From Arthrobacter sp. B1I2 (GTDB taxonomy: Bacteria > Actinomycetota > Actinomycetes > Actinomycetales > Micrococcaceae): a stretch of DNA of 64,000 bases. Position 1 is the first letter of the stretch. Every line of letters begins with the position of its first letter. Below, in pieces: positions 52,002-59,528 of the stretch. The position numbers and the translations under genes were made by a program. Location of the stretch: positions 124,001-188,000 of the forward strand of contig NZ_JAUSYC010000001.1 of NCBI RefSeq assembly GCF_030816485.1. Direction: 5' to 3'. The notes under the pieces were generated by a model. The model made no database searches. It was not told where the DNA came from and saw only the letters and a program-made list of their open reading frames with translations.

Positions 52002-53648
52002 GTGACCGACGGACCCCTGATCGTCCAAAGCGACAAAACCATCCTCCTCGAGGTGGACCACGAGCTGGCCACCGAGGCCCGGCACGCCATCGCGCCGTTC
52101 GCCGAACTGGAGCGCGCGCCCGAGCATATGCACAGCTACCGGCTGACCCCGTTGGGGCTGTGGAACGCACGCGCCGCCGGACTGGACGCGGAAAAAGTGC
52201 TGGACGCGCTGCTGAAGTACTCACGCTTCCCGGTGCCGCACTCGCTGCTGATCGACGTCGAGGAAACCATGTCCCGCTACGGCCGGCTGCGCCTCGAGAA
52301 GGACCCGCGCCATGGACTGGTCATGCGGACCGATGACTATCCGGTGCTGGAGGAAGTGATCCGGGCCAAGAAGATCGCGCCGCTGCTGGGACCCAGGATC
52401 GACGGCGAGACCGTGGTGGTGCACGCATCCCAGCGGGGCCAGCTCAAGCAGCTGCTGCTGAAGATCGGCTGGCCGGCGGAGGACCTGGCCGGTTATGTGG
52501 ACGGCACCCCGCACCTGATTGCGCTCAACGAGGACGGCTGGGAACTGCGGCCCTACCAGCGCCTGGCCAGTGAGAACTTCTGGGCGGGCGGCAGCGGGGT
52601 GGTGGTGCTGCCCTGCGGTGCCGGTAAGACACTGGTGGGGGCCGCGGCCATGGCCACCGGTTCCACCACCACGCTGATCCTGGTCACCAACACCGTGGCA
52701 GCACGGCAGTGGAAGGACGAGCTGCTCCGGCGCACCACCCTCACCGAGGAAGAAATCGGCGAATACTCCGGCGCCCTGAAAGAGGTCCGGCCGGTGACCA
52801 TCGCCACCTACCAGGTGCTCACCACCAAGCGCGGCGGGATCTACCCCCACCTGGAACTCGTGGACGGCCACGACTGGGGGCTGATCATCTACGACGAGGT
52901 CCACCTCCTTCCGGCACCGATTTTCAGGATGACCGCCGACCTGCAGGCCCGCCGCCGCCTTGGGCTCACCGCCACCCTGGTCCGCGAGGACGGGCGCGAA
53001 GGCGAGGTGTTCAGCCTGATCGGTCCCAAGCGGTATGACGCGCCGTGGAAAGACATTGAGTCCCAGGGCTACATCGCTCCGGCAGACTGCGTGGAGGTCC
53101 GTGTGGACCTGCCCAAGGACGAACGCGTGGCCTACGCCATGGCCGATGACGCCGACAAGTACCGGTTGTGCGCCACCTCGGAGTCAAAAACGCAAGTAGT
53201 GGAGCAGCTGGTGGCAAGGCACGCCGGCGAGCAGCTGCTGGTGATCGGCCAGTACATCGACCAGCTGGACGACCTCGGCGAGCGCCTGCAGGCACCGGTG
53301 ATCAAGGGTGATACCTCCGTCAAGGTACGGCAGAAACTCTTTGACGCGTTCCGCGCCGGGGAGCTGCAGACTCTTGTGGTGTCCAAGGTGGCCAACTTCT
53401 CCATCGACCTGCCTGAGGCCTCGGTGGCCATCCAGGTCTCGGGCTCCTTTGGGTCCCGCCAGGAAGAGGCGCAGAGGCTGGGCCGGCTGCTGCGGCCGAA
53501 GAAGGACGGCCGGGCGGCCCGCTTCTACTCACTGGTGGCACGGGACACCCTGGACCAGGACTTCGCTGCCAAACGCCAGCGGTTCCTGGCCGAGCAGGGA
53601 TATGCCTACCGGATCATGGACGCCAAGGACGTGCACGCGGCGGAGTAG
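52002..53648 (+). CDS. DNA repair helicase XPB (superfamily 2)
   Basis: A 548-aa DEAD/DEAH helicase of the bacterial XPB type. The N-terminal damage-recognition-like domain (about 1-170) is followed by ELRPYQRLASENF (Q motif), LPCGAGKTLVGAAAM (Walker A), LIIYDEVHLLPA (DEVH box), LGLTATLVREDGREGEVF, the RED-like loop, and in the second RecA domain FSIDLPEASVAIQVSGSFGSRQEEAQRLGRLLRPK (motif VI). GTG start at 52002, AAGGA upstream. A perfect stem-loop straddles its stop codon. Confidence 0.92.
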   Translation: MTDGPLIVQSDKTILLEVDHELATEARHAIAPFAELERAPEHMHSYRLTPLGLWNARAAGLDAEKVLDALLKYSRFPVPHSLLIDVEETMSRYGRLRLEKDPRHGLVMRTDDYPVLEEVIRAKKIAPLLGPRIDGETVVVHASQRGQLKQLLLKIGWPAEDLAGYVDGTPHLIALNEDGWELRPYQRLASENFWAGGSGVVVLPCGAGKTLVGAAAMATGSTTTLILVTNTVAARQWKDELLRRTTLTEEEIGEYSGALKEVRPVTIATYQVLTTKRGGIYPHLELVDGHDWGLIIYDEVHLLPAPIFRMTADLQARRRLGLTATLVREDGREGEVFSLIGPKRYDAPWKDIESQGYIAPADCVEVRVDLPKDERVAYAMADDADKYRLCATSESKTQVVEQLVARHAGEQLLVIGQYIDQLDDLGERLQAPVIKGDTSVKVRQKLFDAFRAGELQTLVVSKVANFSIDLPEASVAIQVSGSFGSRQEEAQRLGRLLRPKKDGRAARFYSLVARDTLDQDFAAKRQRFLAEQGYAYRIMDAKDVHAAE

Positions 53649-53662
53649 TCCGCCGCGTGCAC
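53631..53662. terminator. Perfect 14-bp stem with the XPB stop codon in its loop
   Basis: GTGCACGCGGCGGA (53631-53644) and TCCGCCGCGTGCAC (53649-53662) are perfect complements; the 4-nt loop contains part of the final codon and the TAG. It is followed by the end of the convergent FHA gene at 53668, so it can serve both strands. No U-tract. Confidence 0.65.
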
Positions 53663-53667
53663 GCCGC

Positions 53668-54537
53668 TCACCTCACGCCCTCGGAACTGTCCCGCTCAAT
53701 GGTCCCCGTCCGGGGATCGAGCTGCGGACGTTCGTAGGCCAGTTCCCCGCCGCTGCGGCCGCCATAGGGACGGCCGTGGTCCGCAAACTCCTCCCGGAAG
53801 AAGGCGAGGCACCACTGCCCCATCTGGATCCTCGCGCCGGTCCGCAATACAGATGGTCCGGTCCGGGAGACACTGCCGCTGACCGGCCCATTCGGCACCA
53901 GGACGTATTCATCCTGCTCGTCGTGCCTGATTTCAGCGTGGAACTCCTCCAGGCCCTCAAGCCGGACATCCGCCCCGGGGCCGCTCCCGATCGTTGTAAC
54001 GTCTCCGGTCAGGGCTACTTCCCGCGGAATCTGGCCGGTCCAGGTGGCCGAGTCCTGGACAAAGATCAGCCGCGGCCTGCCACCGCCCCTGGCGTAGTGG
54101 GTAGTGGTGATGCGGCGCGTGATCTTCCGCTGGACAGTGGGAACCAGCGGCAAGGGGGTGGACGGCGGCAGCAGTGCCATGCCCTTGGGCCTCCGCCTGC
54201 CCCGCCGGACCAGAGGCAGCAGGGAGCCGAGTTTGCCCAGCTTGATGTGGGGCGAACGCGTCAACAGCCGCTGTGAAGCAGGGCTGTCCACCTTGCCCAG
54301 GCTGAGGATGTTTCCGCCAGGGCCGGCCACGGTGATGCTTACCCCCTTGCGGGCCAGCAGCTCCGCCAGCGGCTTGATGTCCTCCAGGGACGGCAACCCA
54401 CCGCCTGTCAACGGCGCCAGGCCTTCCAGTGACACCGTCACCTCGGCGCCGGCAGCCCTGGCGCTGCCCGTTGTGACCGCCCCGGACTCATCGGTGTATG
54501 CGAAGTCCAGCTCAACGTCCAGACGGTACTCCGGCAT
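53668..54537 (-). CDS. FHA-domain-containing protein
   Basis: A 289-aa protein. Residues about 165-260 form an FHA phosphothreonine-binding domain (REVALTGDVTTIGSGPGADVRLEGLEEFHAEIRHDEQDEYVLVPNGPVSGSV...RIQMGQWCLAFFREEF), with the conserved IGSG and H-x-E pattern. The N-terminal half begins with a beta-rich segment (MPEYRLDVELDFAYTDESG) and contains a basic region RRGRRRPKG. The next gene upstream (54543) is 5 nt away. Ser/Thr-kinase-dependent signalling is likely; partners are unknown. Confidence 0.82.
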   Translation of the reverse strand: MPEYRLDVELDFAYTDESGAVTTGSARAAGAEVTVSLEGLAPLTGGGLPSLEDIKPLAELLARKGVSITVAGPGGNILSLGKVDSPASQRLLTRSPHIKLGKLGSLLPLVRRGRRRPKGMALLPPSTPLPLVPTVQRKITRRITTTHYARGGGRPRLIFVQDSATWTGQIPREVALTGDVTTIGSGPGADVRLEGLEEFHAEIRHDEQDEYVLVPNGPVSGSVSRTGPSVLRTGARIQMGQWCLAFFREEFADHGRPYGGRSGGELAYERPQLDPRTGTIERDSSEGVR

Positions 54538-54542
54538 GTCCG

Positions 54543-54800
54543 TCAGCCGCGGTTCGAGTCCGACCCGGCGGCATCCCTGTCGCTGGTGGTGACGCGCAGG
54601 CTGCCGTTGAGCTTCCAGGTGGCGCGCGGCGCGTCAGGGCCGATGTCACGTGGAACTTCAACGGTCATATCGATGAACTGGTAGTTGATTGCAGCACCTT
54701 TGCCAGTGAGATAGGACCACATCTCCTCGGCGAGGTCTGCCCAGTCCCGGATGCTGCGTTCATTTACAGCAGCGTTTTCAGAAGCACTCAGGTCAGTCAT
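54543..54800 (-). CDS. Small protein paired with the FHA protein
   Basis: An 85-aa soluble protein (NERSIRDWADLAEEMWSYLTGKGAAINYQFIDMTVEVPRDIGPDAPRATWKLNG). I do not recognise the family. GAAGGGG precedes the ATG, and the stop is 5 nt before the FHA gene, so the two are an operon. The short predicted alpha then beta layout could form a compact binding domain. In the 246-nt gap upstream (54801-55046) a weak plus-strand promoter (TTGACT...TGTATT, 54919-54947) may serve the DUF427 gene. Confidence 0.65.
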   Translation of the reverse strand: MTDLSASENAAVNERSIRDWADLAEEMWSYLTGKGAAINYQFIDMTVEVPRDIGPDAPRATWKLNGSLRVTTSDRDAAGSDSNRG

Positions 54801-55046
54801 GATGGTCTATCCCCTTCGATGGGCCAGGAACTATCGGATAACTTCCGTTGTTGGCGCGGGGCCACCGGTGGCGGGAGGAGCGAGCAGCCGGTGAACCGTT
54901 GGAACGCTGGTACCGGGCTTGACTGGCCCGGCACCCATCACTGTATTCCCGGGAGCAGGACGGGGGAAGACGCGGGGCGCGGAACGTTCTTGTCGTAAGT
55001 TGGGTTCCCGGGTGCGGAACAGCGGGCGGCGACGCACACTGGAAGC

Positions 55047-55547
55047 ATGGATACACGAATCATTCCGGCCGTGCCAGGGCCTGGACAGGAGTCTGTATGG
55101 GACTACCCCCGGCCGCCGCGGATTGAGCCCAGCAGCGAGCGGATACGCATCGTCCTGGGCGGTGAGCTGATCCTTGACACCACGGACTCGCTGCGTGTTC
55201 TGGAGACCAGCCATCCGCCGGTGTACTACGTCCCGCAATCAGCATTTGTTTCCGGCGCGCTGGGGCCCGGCGCGGGCAGCAGCTTCTGCGAGTTCAAGGG
55301 CGCGGCCAGGTACCTGACAGTGCGGGGAGGCGGGAAGGAAGCGGACGGCGCTGCCTGGTCGTACCCTGAGCCCGCGTCCGGTTTTGAGGCCCTCGCCGAC
55401 CGGGTGGCGGTCTACCCGGGCAGGATGGACTACTGCGAGGTGGATGGAGAGCGGGTGCGTGCCCAACCCGGACGCTTCTATGGCGGCTGGATCACCAGCC
55501 GGGTCGTGGGTCCGTTCAAGGGCGAGCCGGGAACCATGGGCTGGTAG
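55047..55547 (+). CDS. DUF427 domain-containing protein
   Basis: A 166-aa protein with the DUF427 core (ERIRIVLGGELILDTTDSLRVLETSHPPVYYVPQSAF, CEFKGAARYLTV, AWSYPEPASGFEALADRVAVYPGRMDYCEVDGERVRAQPGRFYGGWITS). This small beta-barrel family is common in bacteria and fungi; its function is unknown. It is followed 72 nt later by a response-regulator gene with its own leader, so co-regulation is unclear. GGAAGC precedes the ATG. Confidence 0.87.
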   Translation: MDTRIIPAVPGPGQESVWDYPRPPRIEPSSERIRIVLGGELILDTTDSLRVLETSHPPVYYVPQSAFVSGALGPGAGSSFCEFKGAARYLTVRGGGKEADGAAWSYPEPASGFEALADRVAVYPGRMDYCEVDGERVRAQPGRFYGGWITSRVVGPFKGEPGTMGW

Positions 55548-55590
55548 GCGCCGCGCACCGTCATCATGCTCACAACGAATACCCAGACAA

Positions 55591-55607
55591 CTCCCAGAGA
55601 CTGGGAG
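55591..55607 (+). promoter_or_regulatory. Hairpin/operator in the response-regulator leader
   Basis: CTCCCAG AGA CTGGGAG is a perfect 7-bp inverted repeat ending 12 nt before the ATG at 55620. The motif GGGAGCATGA is then repeated (55604 and 55614), so the SD and start codon lie in a duplicated sequence. Possible autoregulatory site of the OmpR-type regulator. Confidence 0.45.
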
Positions 55608-55619
55608 CATGATGGGAGC

Positions 55620-56330
55620 ATGAACAAGAACGGTCCAGAAGCCAGGCTGCTTGTTGTGGACGATGAACCCAACATCCGCGAACTCCTCTCCACGTCACTG
55701 CGGTTCGCCGGCTTTGAGGTGGTCTCCGCTGGAAACGGGCGCGATGCCCTCGCCGCAGCTGACGCGCACGCCCCTGACCTGGCCGTGCTGGACGTCATGC
55801 TCCCGGACATGGACGGCTTCACCGTGACCCGCCGGCTCCGCGCCTCCGGAAAGCACTTCCCTGTCCTCTTCCTGACTGCGAAGGACGACACCGAGGACAA
55901 AGTCACCGGCCTCACGGTAGGCGGCGATGACTACGTCACCAAGCCCTTCAGCCTCGACGAAGTGGTGGCCCGGATCCGCGCCGTGCTCCGGCGGACGCAG
56001 CCCCTGCTGGACGATGACGCAGTCATCCGCGTCGATGACCTGGAGCTCGACGACGACGCCCACGAGGTGCGGCGCGGCGGTACTGTCATCGAGCTCTCCC
56101 CCACGGAGTTCAAGCTGCTGCGCTACCTCATGCTCAATCCCAACCGGGTCCTGTCCAAGTCGCAGATCCTGGACCACGTCTGGGAGTACAACTTCAACGG
56201 CGACGCGTCCATCGTGGAGTCCTACATCTCCTACCTGCGGCGCAAAGTGGACATCGACCCCGAGGCCCCTGCCCTGATCCAGACCAAGCGCGGCGTGGGC
56301 TATGTGCTGCGGACGGCTGAAAAGCGCTGA
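55620..56330 (+). CDS. Two-component response regulator, OmpR family
   Basis: A 236-aa regulator. The receiver domain holds VVDDEPNIREL, phospho-acceptor Asp58 in LAVLDVMLPDMDG and Lys108 in YVTKPFS. The C-terminal winged-helix DNA-binding domain is ELSPTEFKLLRYLMLNPNRVLSKSQILDHVWEYNFNGDASIVESYISYLRRKVD. It resembles the MprA/TcrA-type actinobacterial regulators. The start at 55620 is in a repeated GGGAGCATG; the frame is open to 55566. The sensor kinase follows after 2 nt. Confidence 0.92.
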   Translation: MNKNGPEARLLVVDDEPNIRELLSTSLRFAGFEVVSAGNGRDALAAADAHAPDLAVLDVMLPDMDGFTVTRRLRASGKHFPVLFLTAKDDTEDKVTGLTVGGDDYVTKPFSLDEVVARIRAVLRRTQPLLDDDAVIRVDDLELDDDAHEVRRGGTVIELSPTEFKLLRYLMLNPNRVLSKSQILDHVWEYNFNGDASIVESYISYLRRKVDIDPEAPALIQTKRGVGYVLRTAEKR

Positions 56331-56332
56331 CC

Positions 56333-57844
56333 TTGCTGAAGCGGTGGAAGTCGGCCTCGCTCAGGTCGCAGCTGGTGGCCATGATCATGGCCCTGCTGAT
56401 CGTGGCGCTGACGGTGACCGGAGCGGTCACGCTGACGCTGCTGCACAGTTATCTCCAGGGCCAGGTGGACGACAAGCTGAACGCCGCCGTCGACTCCGCC
56501 CGGAAACAGCGCTCGTTCACCCAGCTGCAGGCACCCAGCTCCATTCCCACCGACTATTCCCTGATGCTCTTCGCCCCGGACGAGGAGCCGTACACGTTCG
56601 GCGGGGATCCTGACCACCACCCGGACATCAGCGGCATCACGGCGGAGCAGGCCCAGGCGCGCGGACTGGCTCCCTTCCAGGTCCGGGGAACGGACGGGGA
56701 AAACTGGCGGGTCGTGGCAGTGACGGTCCAGAACGGCCAAAACACGGCCGTGGTGGTCATCGGCCTGCCCTTGGAGAGCGTTGACGATGTCCTCAAGCAT
56801 GCCACCCTGGTGGTTACCGGAGTGGGCCTGCTGACGCTGCTGCTGGCCTCGCTCATCGCCAGCTGGACCGTGTCGCGGTCCTTCCGGCCGCTGGCCAGGG
56901 TGGAGAAAACGGCGGCGGCCATTGCCGCCGGTGACCTCTCCCGCCGCGTGGAGGTGGAGAACCCGGCCACCGAGCTGGGCCGGCTCAGCAGTTCGCTCAA
57001 TGCCATGCTGGCGCATATCGAGACTGCGTTCGCAGCGCGGACCGCTTCGGAAGCAAGGATGCGCCGTTTCGCCGCTGACGCATCACACGAGCTTCGCACC
57101 CCCCTGGTGACCATCCGCGGTTTCTCGGAGCTGTACCGCCATGGTGCCCTGGCCACGGACGAAGACGTGGCCACTGCCATGGGCCGGATCGAAAGCGAAG
57201 CCAAGCGCATGGGTTCCATGGTTGAGGACCTGCTCCTGCTGGCCCGCCTCGATGAGCAGCGGCCGTTGCAGCAAAAGCCGGTGGACCTTCAACTGATCGC
57301 CCACGACGCCGTGGTGGACACCCAGGCCAGCGACCGGTCCAGGCTGATCTCTCTTACGGGGCTCGATGGCGGGTCCGCGGCGCCGGCTCCGGTCCTCGGG
57401 GATGAAGCCAAGCTGCGCCAGGTGGTGGGCAACCTTGTGGGCAACGCCTTGCGCTACACGCCGGAGGGCAGCCCCATCGAACTCGCGGTCGGGGTCCGCG
57501 GGACCGGCGGTGAGGAGCGCTCGGTCATCGAAGTACGGGACCACGGGCCGGGCATTTCGCAAGAGGATGCAGCCAAGGTCTTTGAACGCTTTTACCGCGC
57601 CGACACCTCGCGCACCAGGGAGACCGGCGGCAGCGGTCTTGGGCTCGCCATCGTGGCTGCAATCGTAGGGTCCCACGGCGGCTCCGTGCGGGTGGAAGAG
57701 ACCGACGGCGGCGGCGCCACGCTGGTGGTCAGCCTTCCGCGGCGTGAGCACGCACCTCGCACTGACGGCGGGGACGGGCAGGAGGCAGCGGCCGGCCGTG
57801 CCGCCAACGCCAAGGGCAGCGACGGATCGGTTATCCACATATAG
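56333..57844 (+). CDS. Two-component sensor histidine kinase
   Basis: A 503-aa membrane kinase. It has TM1 at about 13-35 (LVAMIMALLIVALTVTGAVTL), an extracytoplasmic sensor of about 110 residues, TM2 (VVTGVGLLTLLLASLIASWTV), HAMP (VEKTAAAIAAGDLSRRVEVENPATELGRL), H-box SHELRTPLVTIRGFSEL, N-box LVGNALRYTPEG, G1 DHGPGISQED and G2 GGSGLGLAIVAAIV. The TTG start at 56333 is 2 nt after the regulator's stop, indicating coupled translation. The stimulus is unknown. Confidence 0.92.
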   Translation: MLKRWKSASLRSQLVAMIMALLIVALTVTGAVTLTLLHSYLQGQVDDKLNAAVDSARKQRSFTQLQAPSSIPTDYSLMLFAPDEEPYTFGGDPDHHPDISGITAEQAQARGLAPFQVRGTDGENWRVVAVTVQNGQNTAVVVIGLPLESVDDVLKHATLVVTGVGLLTLLLASLIASWTVSRSFRPLARVEKTAAAIAAGDLSRRVEVENPATELGRLSSSLNAMLAHIETAFAARTASEARMRRFAADASHELRTPLVTIRGFSELYRHGALATDEDVATAMGRIESEAKRMGSMVEDLLLLARLDEQRPLQQKPVDLQLIAHDAVVDTQASDRSRLISLTGLDGGSAAPAPVLGDEAKLRQVVGNLVGNALRYTPEGSPIELAVGVRGTGGEERSVIEVRDHGPGISQEDAAKVFERFYRADTSRTRETGGSGLGLAIVAAIVGSHGGSVRVEETDGGGATLVVSLPRREHAPRTDGGDGQEAAAGRAANAKGSDGSVIHI

Positions 57845-57949
57845 CCGCGGGCCATGGCTGCCCCCTGCCTCAGCTCCGTAGGCTCGTCCCAGCAGCCCGG
57901 ACCCGCCGGGCGCGGGGGTTCCCCGCCCGCCGTATCGAAAGGCACAGCC

Positions 57950-58237
57950 ATGAGCATCATTTCCGTCGACACTGAATTACTGCAGCTGAAGTCCGCAAAC
58001 GTGCAGGCCACCGTGGACCGGATCAGCGCGGACGTGCAAACAATGAAGCGCGGCCTGGACGAGCTGCAGGGGTCATGGCGTGGCTCCGCGGCCGCCAACT
58101 TTCAGGCGCTCATAACCGAATGGACCATCACCCAGGGCCGGGTGGAGGCGTCGCTGGCCTCCATCAACGCGGCCCTGGCCTCTGCCGCCGCCACGTATGC
58201 CCAGGCGGAGCAGGGAAACACGCAGCGGTTCAGCTGA
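57950..58237 (+). CDS. WXG100-family protein (ESAT-6-like)
   Basis: A 95-aa helical-hairpin protein with the WxG turn in LDELQGSWRGSAAANFQAL (W-R-G at about residue 43-45), flanked by two long helices. Such proteins are substrates of type VII secretion, usually secreted as dimers. No EccA-E or partner WXG gene lies in this window. It follows the kinase by 105 nt and may form a separate transcript. GAAAGG is the SD. Confidence 0.87.
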   Translation: MSIISVDTELLQLKSANVQATVDRISADVQTMKRGLDELQGSWRGSAAANFQALITEWTITQGRVEASLASINAALASAAATYAQAEQGNTQRFS

Positions 58238-58247
58238 CCCCCCCGGC

Positions 58248-59333
58248 CTAGGCCTCCGGGGTTCCCTGGTGGAACCGCAGCCGCCACCGGCCGCCGTCCA
58301 GGACCCACAGCGAGCTGCGAAGCGTGGTGCCGGAGCGAGCGAAGCTTCGGTACGTGAGCAGGACAGCGCTGCTGCCGATGCGGTCAGCACCCAGTATTTC
58401 AATGTCGGTCCGTTCCCCGGGGTCCTCCTCGAGGGCCATCATCATGGCGTCCCGGGTCCAGACCCTTCCCGAGCTGCCGATCTCCATGAAGTCCGGGTGG
58501 AGAAGGACGGCGGTCCGGCCGATGTCGCCCCGCACCAGCGGGCCCAACAGCTCGCGTTCGAGCTCTTCCACCAGCGCCTCGGGCGGGATGGAGCGGGCCT
58601 GCTGTGACGCCTCGGCCGCTTCCAGGGCTTCCGTGTCCAGCTCACTGAACAGGTCAAGTTCATCGAAGGCTGAGAGCGGTTCAGGAGTGGCCCGCGGCTG
58701 GTTGGTGCCCGTTCCCGGCGCTTTGCCGCCGGCCGCAGCCGCGTTGCCGGCCGGTGCTGCTGGCCGGCGGGCGGATGCGGCAGCGGGGATGTCCAGGGTG
58801 GCTGGCGGGAGGCCGACGGAGGGCGGCTGCGCGTCCAGGGCCCGTCCAGAGGTGCCTGGGTGGTGCCCGCCAGGAAATCCCGGCCCGGACCTTGCTGCCA
58901 CTCCCTGCTGGTACGCCGTGGCCGCGGCCCTCGCCCGTTCGTCCGCAGCCTCATTCAGGTCGTGGCCGGCGTGGCCCTTGACCCACTCGAACGTGTAGGT
59001 CCGCCCGGCCAGTTCACGGTCCAGTTCCTTTAGCAGCTCCACGTTGAGGACCGGCTTTCCGTCGGCCTTGCGCCACCCCTTGCGCTTCCACCCCGGCATC
59101 CACTTGGTGATGGAGTTGATCACGTACTGGCTGTCGCATAGGATGCGCAGGTCTTCCCCGGGCAGGTGCGCGGTGGCACGGAGGAGGTCCAGGACAGCCA
59201 TGAGCTCCCCCTGGTTGTTGGTTCCGTGCGGCCAGCCGCCTGCGCGCCAGCAATTGTCATTCACATACCAGGCCCAGCCGGCCGGGCCGGGGTTTCCTAA
59301 GGCCGAACCATCAGCCGCTGCAGTAATCGTCAC
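58248..59333 (-). CDS. rnhA: Ribonuclease HI fused to a DUF4440/SnoaL-like domain
   Basis: A 361-aa fusion. Residues 1-142 are RNase HI with the four acidic catalytic residues: Asp8 (ADGS), Glu43 (NNQGEL), Asp67 (CDSQY) and Asp131 (NEAADERA), plus His121 in KGHAGHD. Residues 143-235 are a Gly/Ala/Pro-rich linker. From about 245 a SnoaL/DUF4440-type cone domain follows (ALVEELERELLGPLVRGDIGRTAVLLHPDFMEIGSSGRVWTRDAMM..., ending LWVLDGGRWRLRFHQGTP). RNase H removes RNA from RNA-DNA hybrids; the second domain's role is unknown. GTG start. Convergent with the WXG100 gene. Confidence 0.88.
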   Translation of the reverse strand: MTITAAADGSALGNPGPAGWAWYVNDNCWRAGGWPHGTNNQGELMAVLDLLRATAHLPGEDLRILCDSQYVINSITKWMPGWKRKGWRKADGKPVLNVELLKELDRELAGRTYTFEWVKGHAGHDLNEAADERARAAATAYQQGVAARSGPGFPGGHHPGTSGRALDAQPPSVGLPPATLDIPAAASARRPAAPAGNAAAAGGKAPGTGTNQPRATPEPLSAFDELDLFSELDTEALEAAEASQQARSIPPEALVEELERELLGPLVRGDIGRTAVLLHPDFMEIGSSGRVWTRDAMMMALEEDPGERTDIEILGADRIGSSAVLLTYRSFARSGTTLRSSLWVLDGGRWRLRFHQGTPEA

Positions 59334-59379
59334 CGGTCCATCCTGCCAGAAGCAACTGACACTGGCCTGGCCGACCTAT

Positions 59380-59460
59380 TGGAAAGCGTTTACCAGAAGA
59401 TCTTGACGGGAACACCTATCTCGCGAAACAATCACAGCATCACCTGAGAAAACGGTTTCT
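59380..59460 (+). promoter_or_regulatory. Promoter with two LacI-type operators before the sugar-binding protein
   Basis: Operators TGGAAAGCGTTTACCA (59380-59395) and AGAAAACGGTTTCT (59447-59460) have the central CG typical of LacI-family sites. Between them is -35 TTGACG (59403-59408) with -10 AACAAT about 18 nt later. No LacI gene is in the window. Confidence 0.65.
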
Positions 59461-59528
59461 GCCATGTGGTTTGGCTCCGGCTAACACGCAGCCACGGCAC
59501 GAAGGAAGCCAACCCGGAAGGAAAATCA

